Assembly (NCBI GenBank): GCA_021773035.1
Contig: JAJFKU010000045.1
Coordinates: 1 to 64,000 of the forward strand
Length of the DNA stretch: 64,000 nucleotides
Reading direction: 5' to 3'
Source: Woeseiaceae bacterium
Lineage (GTDB): Bacteria; Pseudomonadota; Gammaproteobacteria; Steroidobacterales; Woeseiaceae
Below the pieces are notes generated by a model that was not told where the DNA came from, made no database searches, and was given only the letters and a program-made list of their open reading frames with translations. Made by a program: the position numbers and the translations under genes. Of the stretch, positions 8,363 through 16,505 are shown one piece after another (the stretch's first letter is position 1; every line of letters begins with the position of its first letter).

Positions 8363-9022
8363 GTGCAGATAGCCGATACCGTCGAGGTGACGACGGGAGA
8401 AAACCCTCAGGGCAGTATCATCTGGCTGCACGGCCTGGGCGCCGATGGCCACGACTTCGAACCGATAGTCCCCGCCCTCGAACTACCGGCCGATGTCAGC
8501 CTGCGATTCGTGTTTCCGCACGCGCCGCAGAGGCCGGTCACGATTAACGGCGGTATGACGATGCGTGCCTGGTACGACATCCTGAGCCTCGATGCCGAGG
8601 GACGCGCCGATGCAGCAGGGGTGGCAGACAGCAGTGCCATTCTCGAAGGGCTCATCGCCCGCGAGATTGAGCGTGGTATTGAGCCGCGGAAGATCGTTAT
8701 CGCCGGGTTTTCGCAAGGCGGGGCCATTGCCCTGCACACCGCGATGCAAACCGGCCACGAGCTGGCGGGTCTGATGGCGCTGTCTACCTATATGCCGCTG
8801 CCGGATACTCTGGTGAACGCGACCAGCCGTAAAGATATCCCTATCTTTATGGCACACGGGAGCTTCGATCCGGTTCTGCGCATGGAATGGGGCCGCACGG
8901 CGGCAGACCGGCTCATTGAGGCCGGCTATCGCGTGGACTGGCATGAATACCCTATGGCACACGCCGTTTGTCCGCAGGAGATCACCGATATTGGCGCCTG
9001 GTTGTCGGGCATCTATTGCTGA
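8363..9022 (+). CDS. Carboxylesterase/phospholipase-type alpha/beta hydrolase
   Basis: Soluble serine hydrolase of the acyl-protein thioesterase/EstB family. The 219-residue protein has an oxyanion region WLHGLGADGHDF, the nucleophile elbow GFSQGG, a catalytic Asp in GSFDPV and His in PMAHAV. The GTG at 8363 (VQIADTV) has GGAG 7 nt upstream and gives the usual family length; an in-frame TTG at 8342 is an alternative. It diverges from argR, and its last 10 bp overlap the end of the convergent NRDE gene. Natural substrate is unknown. Confidence 0.87.
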   Translation: MQIADTVEVTTGENPQGSIIWLHGLGADGHDFEPIVPALELPADVSLRFVFPHAPQRPVTINGGMTMRAWYDILSLDAEGRADAAGVADSSAILEGLIAREIERGIEPRKIVIAGFSQGGAIALHTAMQTGHELAGLMALSTYMPLPDTLVNATSRKDIPIFMAHGSFDPVLRMEWGRTAADRLIEAGYRVDWHEYPMAHAVCPQEITDIGAWLSGIYC

Positions 9023-9780
9023 CGGCCGTCGCGGAAGCTGAAGGCATTGTCGCCGGTCGTTTCACCGCCCGCGTCGAAGCACCGTTCGCGAAACCGCCAA
9101 CTGCCCTGTGCGTCACGAATCACGATGCTCGAGCTGCGGGTGCCATACTCGGGTAAAACTATGAACGGTGCGCTGACGGCATGTGCCGTTACGAATGGCA
9201 AGCGGCCGCTTTCTATTTCGCTGGTCGGTGCTTTATCGCGGTCGTTTACCAGGCGCAGCAATTCGGTTTCGTTGACCCGGTTGTTTTCGATGAGTTGTCT
9301 GAGGCGCGCTTTGCTGCGCAGGACCTTGTGCCAGGGAGAGTCCAGCAAAGCGTTACTAAGGCCATAGATACCTGGTGGAAGCACTCTTGCGCCATCGCCG
9401 CGATTGGATAACCAGGCCAGCGTTTCGCCGTCGCTCACCAACAGGTTGAAACCTGCGTAGTCCGCGCCCTCGATAGCGTTGAGATAGTCGAGCGGACTAC
9501 GCTCGCCCTGCAGGAATTCCGTGACGAGGTGGCCACGGGAACGAAATCCGGCCGATACTGCTGCCGCGTCGCGGTAATTGGTGACCGTCGCAAAGCGGCC
9601 GTTGCGATGCAGTGCCAGCCAGGTGCCCGCCGCCTGCAGGTCACGGCCGCCGACAAGGTCGGGCTGGTCCGGCCACCAGTGTGCCTGCTTCGTGGGGCGG
9701 GCGTGGAACTCGTCGCGGTTACCCGCGACGATGAGCGGGAATTCAGGGTGCTGTTGCCAGCCGAGGACAACCAGGCACAT
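9013..9780 (-). CDS. NRDE family (TANGO2-like) protein
   Basis: The 255-residue protein starts with CLVVLGWQQHPEFPL followed by AGNRDEF, the Asn-Arg-Asp-Glu signature of the NRDE/TANGO2 family, and continues with WWPDQPDLVGGRDLQAAGTW-type sequence typical of it. The cysteine directly after the initiator methionine suggests an N-terminal-nucleophile hydrolase-like fold, and eukaryotic TANGO2 has been linked to heme and lipid handling; the bacterial role is not settled. It begins 2 bp after nudC ends, so the two are probably one transcript. Confidence 0.85.
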   Translation of the reverse strand: MCLVVLGWQQHPEFPLIVAGNRDEFHARPTKQAHWWPDQPDLVGGRDLQAAGTWLALHRNGRFATVTNYRDAAAVSAGFRSRGHLVTEFLQGERSPLDYLNAIEGADYAGFNLLVSDGETLAWLSNRGDGARVLPPGIYGLSNALLDSPWHKVLRSKARLRQLIENNRVNETELLRLVNDRDKAPTSEIESGRLPFVTAHAVSAPFIVLPEYGTRSSSIVIRDAQGSWRFRERCFDAGGETTGDNAFSFRDGRQQ

Positions 9781-9782
9781 CG

Positions 9783-10685
9783 TCAGGACGTGGTTTCAGA
9801 ATCGATCCAGCCGTCGACCAGCCTGCGAGCAATCGAAATCCGAAACGGCAGCTTTGGAAAACCCGAGCGCAATTCCTTGCGCGTAAACCAGCGCGCATCT
9901 TCGAGTTCGCCATCGTTCATGACAATTTCTTCGCCGCCGCTGGTGTCCGCCTGCGCGACGAAACCGAGCATCAACGCCGCCGGAAACGGCCATGGCTGGG
10001 AGCTGTGATAGCGCACCGTAGAGACCCTGACGTTGGTTTCCTCATAGACCTCTCTTCGGACAGCGTCTTCCAGGCTCTCGCCGGTTTCAACAAAACCGGC
10101 GATAGTCGAATAGCGTCCTTCCGGCCAGCCGGCCTGTCGCCCGAGCAGGCAGCGGTCTCCATCCGTGACCAGGACAATGATTGCGGGATCAACACGCGGG
10201 AAAATCTCCCGCCCGCAAGCCGTATTCAGGCATAGCCGCGAATTGCCGCCGGTATTGGGTCTCGCGGAAGAGCCGCAGTTTCCGCAAAACAGCTGCGATG
10301 CATGCCACAGCGCCAGTCCCCGTGCATGTGCGGCGAGGTTGGCTTCGTCAGCGGGCAGCACCGAGCCGAGGTAGCGCAGGTTTTGAAATTCGCCGAGTTC
10401 GGCATAGGGCGGCTTGCCACCGGCGCTGATGGTGACGGCAAAAGCGGGTTTGCCGCGAAACAGTCCGAGGAAAATCTGATTGTTTTCATCGAGAAAACTC
10501 TCGATCTGATGACGCTCAAGCAACATGAGCTGCAGCGGGTCGCCGCCGACCAGGCAATGATCGCCCCAGACCGGGACGAAGCGCGTGTCTGCATCCTGCA
10601 GCGCTTCGTCCAGCCAGTCCACATCCTTGCGGCGCTCGCCACTACGATCAACGAACGCACCCGCGAACACATTGTGGTTTTCCAT
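9783..10685 (-). CDS. nudC: NAD(P)H pyrophosphatase / NAD-cap hydrolase NudC
   Basis: Nudix hydrolase that cleaves NADH and removes NAD caps from RNA. The 300-residue protein has an N-terminal domain, a four-cysteine zinc ribbon (CGNCG ... CLNTACG) around residue 130-150, FPRVDPAII, the Nudix box GFVETGESLEDAVRREVYEE and the family-specific SQPWPFP motif immediately after it, which distinguishes NudC from other Nudix proteins. Length is close to other NudC proteins (E. coli 257) with a longer N-terminal part. It lies 20 bp downstream of mscL on the same strand. Confidence 0.93.
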   Translation of the reverse strand: MENHNVFAGAFVDRSGERRKDVDWLDEALQDADTRFVPVWGDHCLVGGDPLQLMLLERHQIESFLDENNQIFLGLFRGKPAFAVTISAGGKPPYAELGEFQNLRYLGSVLPADEANLAAHARGLALWHASQLFCGNCGSSARPNTGGNSRLCLNTACGREIFPRVDPAIIVLVTDGDRCLLGRQAGWPEGRYSTIAGFVETGESLEDAVRREVYEETNVRVSTVRYHSSQPWPFPAALMLGFVAQADTSGGEEIVMNDGELEDARWFTRKELRSGFPKLPFRISIARRLVDGWIDSETTS

Positions 10686-10705
10686 GACTGGTTACCGTCG
10701 GTGAG

Positions 10706-11092
10706 TTATCCCTTGGCCAGCAGGTCGCGTATTTCCGTAAGCAGTGCTTCTTCAGCAGACGGTTTGGCGGGCTCAGCGGGCTTTTCCTCTTCCTTTTTCT
10801 TCATTGAATTAATGCCCTTGATGAGCATGAAGATGGCGAAAGCAACGATCAGAAAATTGATCACGGTGTTGATGAACAGGCCGTAGTTCAGCGTAGCGGC
10901 GCCTTCACCCTCGCCGAGGGCAAGTGCCAGATCGCTGAAGTCGACGCTGCCCATGATCATACCGATCGGTGGCATGATGACATCGGCAACCAGGGACGAA
11001 ACGATCTTCCCGAACGCTGCACCGATAATGATACCGACGGCCATGTCGACAACATTGCCGCGCATTGCAAAGTCTTTGAATTCCTTAAGCAT
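10706..11092 (-). CDS. mscL: Large-conductance mechanosensitive channel
   Basis: Homopentameric inner-membrane channel that opens under hypo-osmotic shock. The 128-residue protein shows the conserved N-terminus [20 protein letters not shown], first transmembrane helix, a periplasmic loop ([16 protein letters not shown]), second helix ([15 protein letters not shown]) and a lysine/glutamate-rich cytoplasmic helix ending [14 protein letters not shown]. Size and motifs match the family closely. Confidence 0.95.
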   Translation of the reverse strand: MLKEFKDFAMRGNVVDMAVGIIIGAAFGKIVSSLVADVIMPPIGMIMGSVDFSDLALALGEGEGAATLNYGLFINTVINFLIVAFAIFMLIKGINSMKKKEEEKPAEPAKPSAEEALLTEIRDLLAKG

Positions 11093-11150
11093 TTAGTCTA
11101 CCCCTAAATTGAATTGTTGTTGGTTTTATAGCCCGACAGATTGTACCCCA

Positions 11151-11711
11151 CTAGTGGGCTTTGCCAACGATTTCGCAGGCCGGGCAGCGGCCTCGATCGA
11201 GTGCGTAGGCATCCTGTACATAGAACGCGCTGCACTGACGGCAGCCCGCGAGGAACAGCTCGTCGTTACAGGACACGCATTGCAGCAGGTTCCAGGCCCA
11301 TTCAAAGCTGAGCGCCGGATCGCGGTGCAGCAGCAGATAGGTCTCGTAGGCGCGGCACAGGCGGTGGCCGAATTCGACGTCCGGGCGCGGCCAGCAGGGG
11401 TGTACGAAGTCGTTTTGGTCGATACGTATTAGCAAACCGGCCGAAAACAGGGCGACCAGCGTGGTTGCCTGTATCTGATTTTCCGCGTTCTTCACAAAGC
11501 GCGTTATCTGCCGTGGGGATTTACCGCGACGGCGTTTGATCCCGCTCGTGCCGCCGTCGCGAAAATACGTTGCGTACAATTTTCGTATGCGGTCGTCGGA
11601 CAGCCCGGTACATTCGCGAATGCTGCGGGTTCTGGCCTCGTGGCGGATCATTCTCAGCGCAAGCTCAAACTGGCTGCGTTCCCCTGAATAGCGGTCGTCG
11701 GTTAGTCGCAT
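11151..11711 (-). CDS. FlhC-like transcriptional regulator, orphan
   Basis: The 186-residue protein resembles FlhC, the flagellar master-regulator subunit: ELALRMIRHEARTRSI with a following LSDDRIRKLY segment, a central helix bundle, the AYETYLLLHRDPALSFEWAWNLL stretch corresponding to the FlhC core, and a C-terminal Cys pair arrangement GCRQC-(15-16 residues)-CPAC matching the four zinc ligands of FlhC. No flhD and no flagellar gene lies nearby. Between positions 50 and 70 it carries a basic segment IKRRRGKSPRQITR, longer than in E. coli FlhC. It could be a flagellar regulator acting at a distance or a family member recruited elsewhere. It diverges from the unknown gene at 11842 across a 130-bp AT-rich gap. 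Confidence 0.72.
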   Translation of the reverse strand: MRLTDDRYSGERSQFELALRMIRHEARTRSIRECTGLSDDRIRKLYATYFRDGGTSGIKRRRGKSPRQITRFVKNAENQIQATTLVALFSAGLLIRIDQNDFVHPCWPRPDVEFGHRLCRAYETYLLLHRDPALSFEWAWNLLQCVSCNDELFLAGCRQCSAFYVQDAYALDRGRCPACEIVGKAH

Positions 11712-11841
11712 TTCTCATTCTTTTTGATAGTAAAAGACCATATATAGTATTAATATAGCTTATAACATCCACACATGGTCTAACAAGAGTAAATTTAATA
11801 ATTTCAGAAAGCGGTGAAAAACGCCGCAGGAGGCAGATTGT

Positions 11842-12453
11842 ATGGAGCAGTTTATCGAATACCCCGGACCCAGCCCTGAGGACTATGCCAACGTTCAGGC
11901 GCTTAACAGCGCTTTTATCAAGGCAGTTTATGTGCTCAAGAGTCCGCAACGCGGGCGCCTGGCGGCGACGCCGTTCCTGCTGTGCTCATTTCGCGAGAAC
12001 GACCTCGATTGGTGGAATGATGCTTTGGCGGACGCCCCGCAGCGCGACTTCATGGATGAGGCGGAGTCGATGAGCCCTGCGCTTGCTCGCGTGCAGTCGG
12101 CAGCGCTGAGTTTTCTCTGGCAGCTCGGCCGTCGCAATCCCTATGTTGCGCGAATCGTCGCCGGTGTATCGATATCCTGGTGTGAAAAAATCACTGAGCT
12201 GCCGCTGGTCGCTTTGCTGGAAAGAGCGGGCAGTCGCGCCGATCTGATAGCACCGCGATTGATTCATCCCGTCGCCGTCGGCGACCGGCTGCTCTGCAGC
12301 GGTACCAGTTCGAAACATCATGTACGTCGATCGTCGCAGCTGTGCGCGCTGCAGTCAGTGTTGACCTCTGGCAGCAGCGATCGATACTCGAGACTTCCTG
12401 CCGCCGCATGCCGCGTAAGCGGCTTCGTAAAAACCCGGGACAAGAAGGTATGA
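11842..12453 (+). CDS. Hypothetical protein divergent from the FlhC-like gene
   Basis: I do not recognise this 203-residue protein. The ATG has a strong AGGAGG ribosome-binding site 8-9 nt upstream, which supports real translation. The first 140 residues look like an ordinary soluble helical protein (ALNSAFIKAVYVLKSP, SAALSFLWQLGRRNPYVARI, ELPLVALLERAG); the last 50 are rich in Ser, Arg and Cys and lower in quality, which could reflect a frameshift near 12290 or a poorly conserved tail. No signal peptide or membrane helix. Its pairing with the FlhC-like gene is the only clue to role. Confidence 0.55.
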   Translation: MEQFIEYPGPSPEDYANVQALNSAFIKAVYVLKSPQRGRLAATPFLLCSFRENDLDWWNDALADAPQRDFMDEAESMSPALARVQSAALSFLWQLGRRNPYVARIVAGVSISWCEKITELPLVALLERAGSRADLIAPRLIHPVAVGDRLLCSGTSSKHHVRRSSQLCALQSVLTSGSSDRYSRLPAAACRVSGFVKTRDKKV

Positions 12454-12489
12454 CGGTAGCAGTGCGTCATGGTTACAATACGCGACCAA

Positions 12490-13422
12490 ATGAACGCACT
12501 GACAATAAGAAACCTCAGAAAAACCTACGACAACGGTAACCAGGCACTCAAGGGAATCGACCTCAACGTCAAGGACGGGGATTTCTATGCGTTGCTGGGG
12601 CCGAATGGGGCCGGCAAGACTACCGCGATTGGAATAGTCAGCTCGCTTGTCAACAAGACCGGCGGCGAAGTCGAGATATTCGGGCATAGTATCGACACCG
12701 ACCTCGAAGCGGCGAAATCCTGCCTTGGCCTGGTGCCGCAGGAAATCAATATCAATCTTTGGGATACGGTCGGCAATATTGTCAGCAATCAGGCCGGTTA
12801 CTACGGGATCGGCAGGAAACTGGCGCGCGAACGCGTTGAAAAGTATCTGCGGGCGCTAAGACTCTGGGATCGTCGCAACGATATCAGCCGCAGCCTGTCC
12901 GGCGGTATGAAACGTCGCCTGATGATAGCCCGGGCACTTGTGCATGAACCCCGGCTGTTGATTCTCGATGAACCCAGTGCCGGCGTGGATATCGAAATCC
13001 GCCGTTCGATGTGGGAGTACCTCAGGGAGATAAACGCGGCCGGAACGACGATCATTCTTACGACGCACTACCTGGAAGAGGCGGAATCACTGTGCCGCCA
13101 TATTGGCATTATCGATGGCGGGCGCATCATCGAGGATACGAAGATGAGTACCGTGCTACGTAAGCTGCAGCGCGAAGTCCTGATTCTTAGTCTTGCGCGG
13201 GACCTGGTGGAGGTGCCGAAGCTGGACGGGTTTGAAGCTCGTCTGCGTGATGACTGCGAACTGGAGGTGGAGAAAGGACCCGATCGCAGCATTAACGAAC
13301 TGTTTGAGCAGCTCAATGCGCGCGGTATCGAGGTTGTGAGTCTGCGCAACAAGGCGAATCGTCTTGAAGAACTGTTTATGCGGCTGGTGGAAAACAAACA
13401 CAGTGACGGGGATGCCGCATGA
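12490..13422 (+). CDS. ABC-2 type exporter, ATP-binding protein (YadG-like)
   Basis: ATPase of a two-component ABC exporter. The 310-residue protein has Walker [11 protein letters not shown]-loop LVPQEIN, signature LSGGMKRRL, Walker B LLILDEPSAGVD and the switch histidine in LTTHYLEEAE, followed by a C-terminal domain of about 90 residues typical of DrrA/YadG-type subunits. The ATG at 12490 (MNALTIRNLRK) starts directly at the ABC domain; an in-frame ATG at 12469 would add seven residues. It overlaps the permease gene by 4 bp. Substrate cannot be inferred. Confidence 0.9.
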   Translation: MNALTIRNLRKTYDNGNQALKGIDLNVKDGDFYALLGPNGAGKTTAIGIVSSLVNKTGGEVEIFGHSIDTDLEAAKSCLGLVPQEININLWDTVGNIVSNQAGYYGIGRKLARERVEKYLRALRLWDRRNDISRSLSGGMKRRLMIARALVHEPRLLILDEPSAGVDIEIRRSMWEYLREINAAGTTIILTTHYLEEAESLCRHIGIIDGGRIIEDTKMSTVLRKLQREVLILSLARDLVEVPKLDGFEARLRDDCELEVEKGPDRSINELFEQLNARGIEVVSLRNKANRLEELFMRLVENKHSDGDAA

Positions 13423-14192
13423 ACATCGGCCTGAATCTCGTTGCCGTAAAAACCATTATTCGCAAGGAAGTCATCCGCGTGCTGCGTATCTGGGTGCAGA
13501 CGATCGTGCCGCCCGCGATCACGATGACCCTCTACTTCATTATCTTCGGCAATCTGATCGGGCGTCGAATTGGCAGCATGGACGGCTTCGATTACATGCA
13601 GTACATCGCGCCGGGCCTGATCATGATGTCGGTGATCACCAATTCCTACGGCAACGTCGTGTCATCGTTCTTCGGTGCCAAGTTCGGGCGCCACGTCGAG
13701 GAAATGCTGGTATCGCCGATGTCGAACGCCTCGATCATTATCGGACATGTCGCCGGCGGTGTGCTCCGCGGCCTGCTGGTCGGCCTCTTGGTCACCGTTG
13801 TCGCACTGTTCTTTACGAGGCTTGAGCTTGCGCATCCGCTAATCATGATTTCCGTGGTGTTGTTGTCGTCGGTCGTATTCTCCCTCGCCGGGTTTATCAA
13901 CGCCGTGTTCGCGAGAAAATTCGATGATATTTCGATAGTGCCGACCTTCGTCTTGACCCCATTGACGTACCTGGGCGGCGTGTTCTATTCGATCTCCATG
14001 TTGCCGGAGTTCTGGCAAAACGTCTCGAAAGCCAATCCGATTCTCTACATGGTTAACGCGTTCCGTTACGGTATTCTGGGCGTATCGGACATCGACATCA
14101 CTTACGCGTACGCGATTCTTCTGCTGTTCGTAATGGTGCTGTTTTCATCCTGCATGCTCCTGATGCATCGTGGCGTCGGTATTCGCGAATAG
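13419..14192 (+). CDS. ABC-2 type exporter, permease (YadH-like)
   Basis: Integral membrane subunit partnering the preceding ATPase. The 257-residue protein has six hydrophobic segments, the YIAPGLIMMSVI and GAKFGRHVEEMLVSPMS regions characteristic of the ABC-2 permease family, and FVLTPLTYLGGVFYSI in the fifth helix region, very like YadH. It stops at 14192, directly against the stop of convergent gspB at 14193. Confidence 0.9.
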   Translation: MNIGLNLVAVKTIIRKEVIRVLRIWVQTIVPPAITMTLYFIIFGNLIGRRIGSMDGFDYMQYIAPGLIMMSVITNSYGNVVSSFFGAKFGRHVEEMLVSPMSNASIIIGHVAGGVLRGLLVGLLVTVVALFFTRLELAHPLIMISVVLLSSVVFSLAGFINAVFARKFDDISIVPTFVLTPLTYLGGVFYSISMLPEFWQNVSKANPILYMVNAFRYGILGVSDIDITYAYAILLLFVMVLFSSCMLLMHRGVGIRE

Positions 14193-14840
14193 TTACTCGC
14201 GTGGTAACAGAAATGATTGCCTCTGATATTCGAGTATCACACCGTCAGCGGTGATTTCAACGACCACCGGACCCTGGTCAAGCTGTGAACCCTCGCGAAG
14301 CTTGGCCATATTGATAAACACGAACCGATCCTGAGGTTCGGTACTGTAAACGTGGATATCAAGATGCAGGTCCGGCAAATCGCTTAGGCCGCTTGCCCTT
14401 ACTTCCTGAATAGTCGGATACAGATCACTTACTGGAATCGCGCCTGGGTTTTGTGAAATGAGCACGGGGCGAACGGCCGGCGCTTGCGACGATGTATCGG
14501 CAACCGCCGCCGTGTTCTCGGGGACAGACGCCGGTGTCTGTTGTTCCTGCGCTTGCTCACGGACTGTTGCGATCTGCTCTACGAAGCTTGGTTGCGACTG
14601 CTGTTGCTGCGTGTTTTGCTCGGCGGCGGGGGACGTTACCGCTTTTTCCGGCGTGGCGTTCGGGCGCATTAGCAGGCCGACAAGAACAAGGAGATTGACC
14701 GCCAGCAGCAGGCCTACGACCATAAGCCAACGCGGAACGGATCGCGAACCAGGATTGGTCGGGACTGCTGCGAACTCTGCGCTGCTTCGCTGCTGTCTTT
14801 CGGACTCTGATTTCTTTAGTGCGTCGAGAATAAAGGACAT
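14193..14840 (-). CDS. gspB: General secretion pathway protein B
   Basis: Partner of GspA in helping the type II secretion secretin cross the peptidoglycan. The 215-residue protein begins MSFILDALKKSESERQ, the hallmark of GspB/ExeB, has one membrane helix near residues 39-58 (WLMVVGLLLAVNLLVLVGLL), a Gln/Ala/Pro-rich linker and a C-terminal periplasmic domain (PVSDLYPTIQEVRASGLSDL, then DLHLDIHVY). It lies 3 bp downstream of gspA. The rest of the type II secretion genes are not in the window. Confidence 0.88.
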   Translation of the reverse strand: MSFILDALKKSESERQQRSSAEFAAVPTNPGSRSVPRWLMVVGLLLAVNLLVLVGLLMRPNATPEKAVTSPAAEQNTQQQQSQPSFVEQIATVREQAQEQQTPASVPENTAAVADTSSQAPAVRPVLISQNPGAIPVSDLYPTIQEVRASGLSDLPDLHLDIHVYSTEPQDRFVFINMAKLREGSQLDQGPVVVEITADGVILEYQRQSFLLPRE

Positions 14841-14843
14841 GCG

Positions 14844-16490
14844 TCAGTCTCTGGCCAGGCGGGGAATCGACAGACGCGGTGAACCGTCCGGCCCCAGCAG
14901 GGAGTTGATAATGATCTGCGTTTGCTGCCCGGCGAGGCCGTCCACATCGAGTCGATAGTCTTTTTGAAACCGTCGCACAATATCCGCGAGTTCGTTGTCG
15001 TAGTTATCGCGCTCGATATTTTCGCTGGCATAGCGTTCATCGATGTTGGCGAGACTCTGGCGTAGCCAGACAACGGCGGCACCGCGAGACCCGGGAAGCA
15101 GCGACACCGCGGTTCCGCCGGGCGGTCGCCACAGCAGCATGAACTCGCCAAACCAGACATCGGAGACGGTAGCGATTGGGTGGCTGACAGTCACGCCACC
15201 TATCGAAAGCTCCGCAGTGTCACCGTGGATCTTTGCCAGCACGATTTCATGCGTTGTGCCGTTGGTATCGATGATGGAGAGTATCGCCGGCCTGTCCAGT
15301 CGTCGCAGGCCGTTCCAGGAACCGCGCAGGCGCAGACAGGCGAGGCCGTGATCGGCGGCTTGCGAGCAGCCGTCTCGGGCGCCCGCCAGATACTCGAGAT
15401 TCCAGAGATCGAATAAGGCAGCAAAGGCGAAATCGTTTGTTGTCAGCTCGCTGGCAAGCGCCAGTTGCTCGTCCAGTGTGGGCTCTGCAACCACGGGGAC
15501 GATCTCAACGACCGTCTCGGCAGGCGATGCCACCTCGGCGGCTTGCTCTGCTACGGCTACGTCTGTGGCATCTGTGGCAGCAGTATTCCGTAACACCGAC
15601 CAGCTGCCCGCAGCGACGAACGCAAGCCCGATGACGGCGACCGCAATCGCAGCGCGCTTCGCTGTCCGCTGTGGTTCGAGTTCACCGGAGACCTCGGCTG
15701 CGGCCCTTTTAATGAGGCGCTTGTTGATGGCTCGCGATTCCTGGCTGTATGCGCCTAGCAACGCACGATCGCAAATAACATTTACCAGCCTCGGTACGCC
15801 CTGTGACAAACGGAAAACTTCCTTCTTCGCGCTGGCGTCAATAATCTCGCCGAGCGCCCCGGCTACCCGCAGACGATGTTCGATGTATTGCGCGGTTTCT
15901 TCCCGGCTTAGCGGCTCCAGGTGGTAGCGTCCCGTGATACGTTGCGCGAGTTGCCGCAGGTCGTTGCGGCCAAGTAGTTCCCGTAGCTCAGGTTGTCCTA
16001 TAAGGATAATCTGCAGCAGTTTTTGTTTCGACGTCTCGAGATTGGTTAGCAGCCGCACCTGTTCGAGTACCGCTGGCGCGAGGTTTTGTGCCTCGTCTAC
16101 GACGAGTATTGTACGCCTGCCTTCGGCATGCGCGTTGAGCAGATGCTGGTTCAACGCATCCGTCAGTGCCTTAATGCTGTCTCTTCGCTCCGGCACCGGG
16201 ATGCTGAGTTCTTCGCATATTGTCAGTAGAAATTCGTGGGCGGTGATCTGCGGATTCAGCACGACCGCGACATCGGCATTGTCGGGCATTCGGTTTAGCA
16301 ACAGGCTGCGCACGAGTGTTGTCTTACCAGTCCCAACTTCGCCAGTTAGCTGCACGAAACCGCCGCTTTCGGTAACGCCGTAGACGAGGTGCGCGAGTGC
16401 CTCTCCGTGTCGCTCGCTCATAAACAGGTAGCGCGGATCTGGCGTTATCGAAAACGGTTTTTCGTTGAGCCCGAAAAAGCTGGTGTACAT
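14844..16490 (-). CDS. gspA: General secretion pathway ATPase GspA (ExeA-like)
   Basis: The 548-residue protein starts MYTSFFGLNEKPFSITPDP, typical of ExeA/GspA ATPases. An AAA domain follows with Walker A GEVGTGKTT, Walker B ILVVDEAQN and sensor region LIGQPELRELL; a single membrane helix lies near residue 280 (IAVAVIGLAFVAAGSW); the periplasmic part ends in a peptidoglycan-binding domain (RRFQKDYRLDVDGLAGQQT). Energised by ATP, it works with GspB on the cell wall to allow secretin assembly. It shares a strand with dinB and ispA but functional linkage with them is not implied. Confidence 0.9.
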   Translation of the reverse strand: MYTSFFGLNEKPFSITPDPRYLFMSERHGEALAHLVYGVTESGGFVQLTGEVGTGKTTLVRSLLLNRMPDNADVAVVLNPQITAHEFLLTICEELSIPVPERRDSIKALTDALNQHLLNAHAEGRRTILVVDEAQNLAPAVLEQVRLLTNLETSKQKLLQIILIGQPELRELLGRNDLRQLAQRITGRYHLEPLSREETAQYIEHRLRVAGALGEIIDASAKKEVFRLSQGVPRLVNVICDRALLGAYSQESRAINKRLIKRAAAEVSGELEPQRTAKRAAIAVAVIGLAFVAAGSWSVLRNTAATDATDVAVAEQAAEVASPAETVVEIVPVVAEPTLDEQLALASELTTNDFAFAALFDLWNLEYLAGARDGCSQAADHGLACLRLRGSWNGLRRLDRPAILSIIDTNGTTHEIVLAKIHGDTAELSIGGVTVSHPIATVSDVWFGEFMLLWRPPGGTAVSLLPGSRGAAVVWLRQSLANIDERYASENIERDNYDNELADIVRRFQKDYRLDVDGLAGQQTQIIINSLLGPDGSPRLSIPRLARD

Positions 16491-16505
16491 CGCTTCGATT
16501 CTACC

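Noticed and set aside
11712..11841. TATA-like sequences in the AT-rich gap upstream of the FlhC-like gene
   Set aside because: Several overlapping weak matches but no -35/-10 pair with normal spacing that stands out.
12469..14192. Treating the ABC exporter and the FlhC-like gene as one functional system
   Set aside because: They lie on opposite strands with an unknown gene between; no shared regulatory sequence was found.
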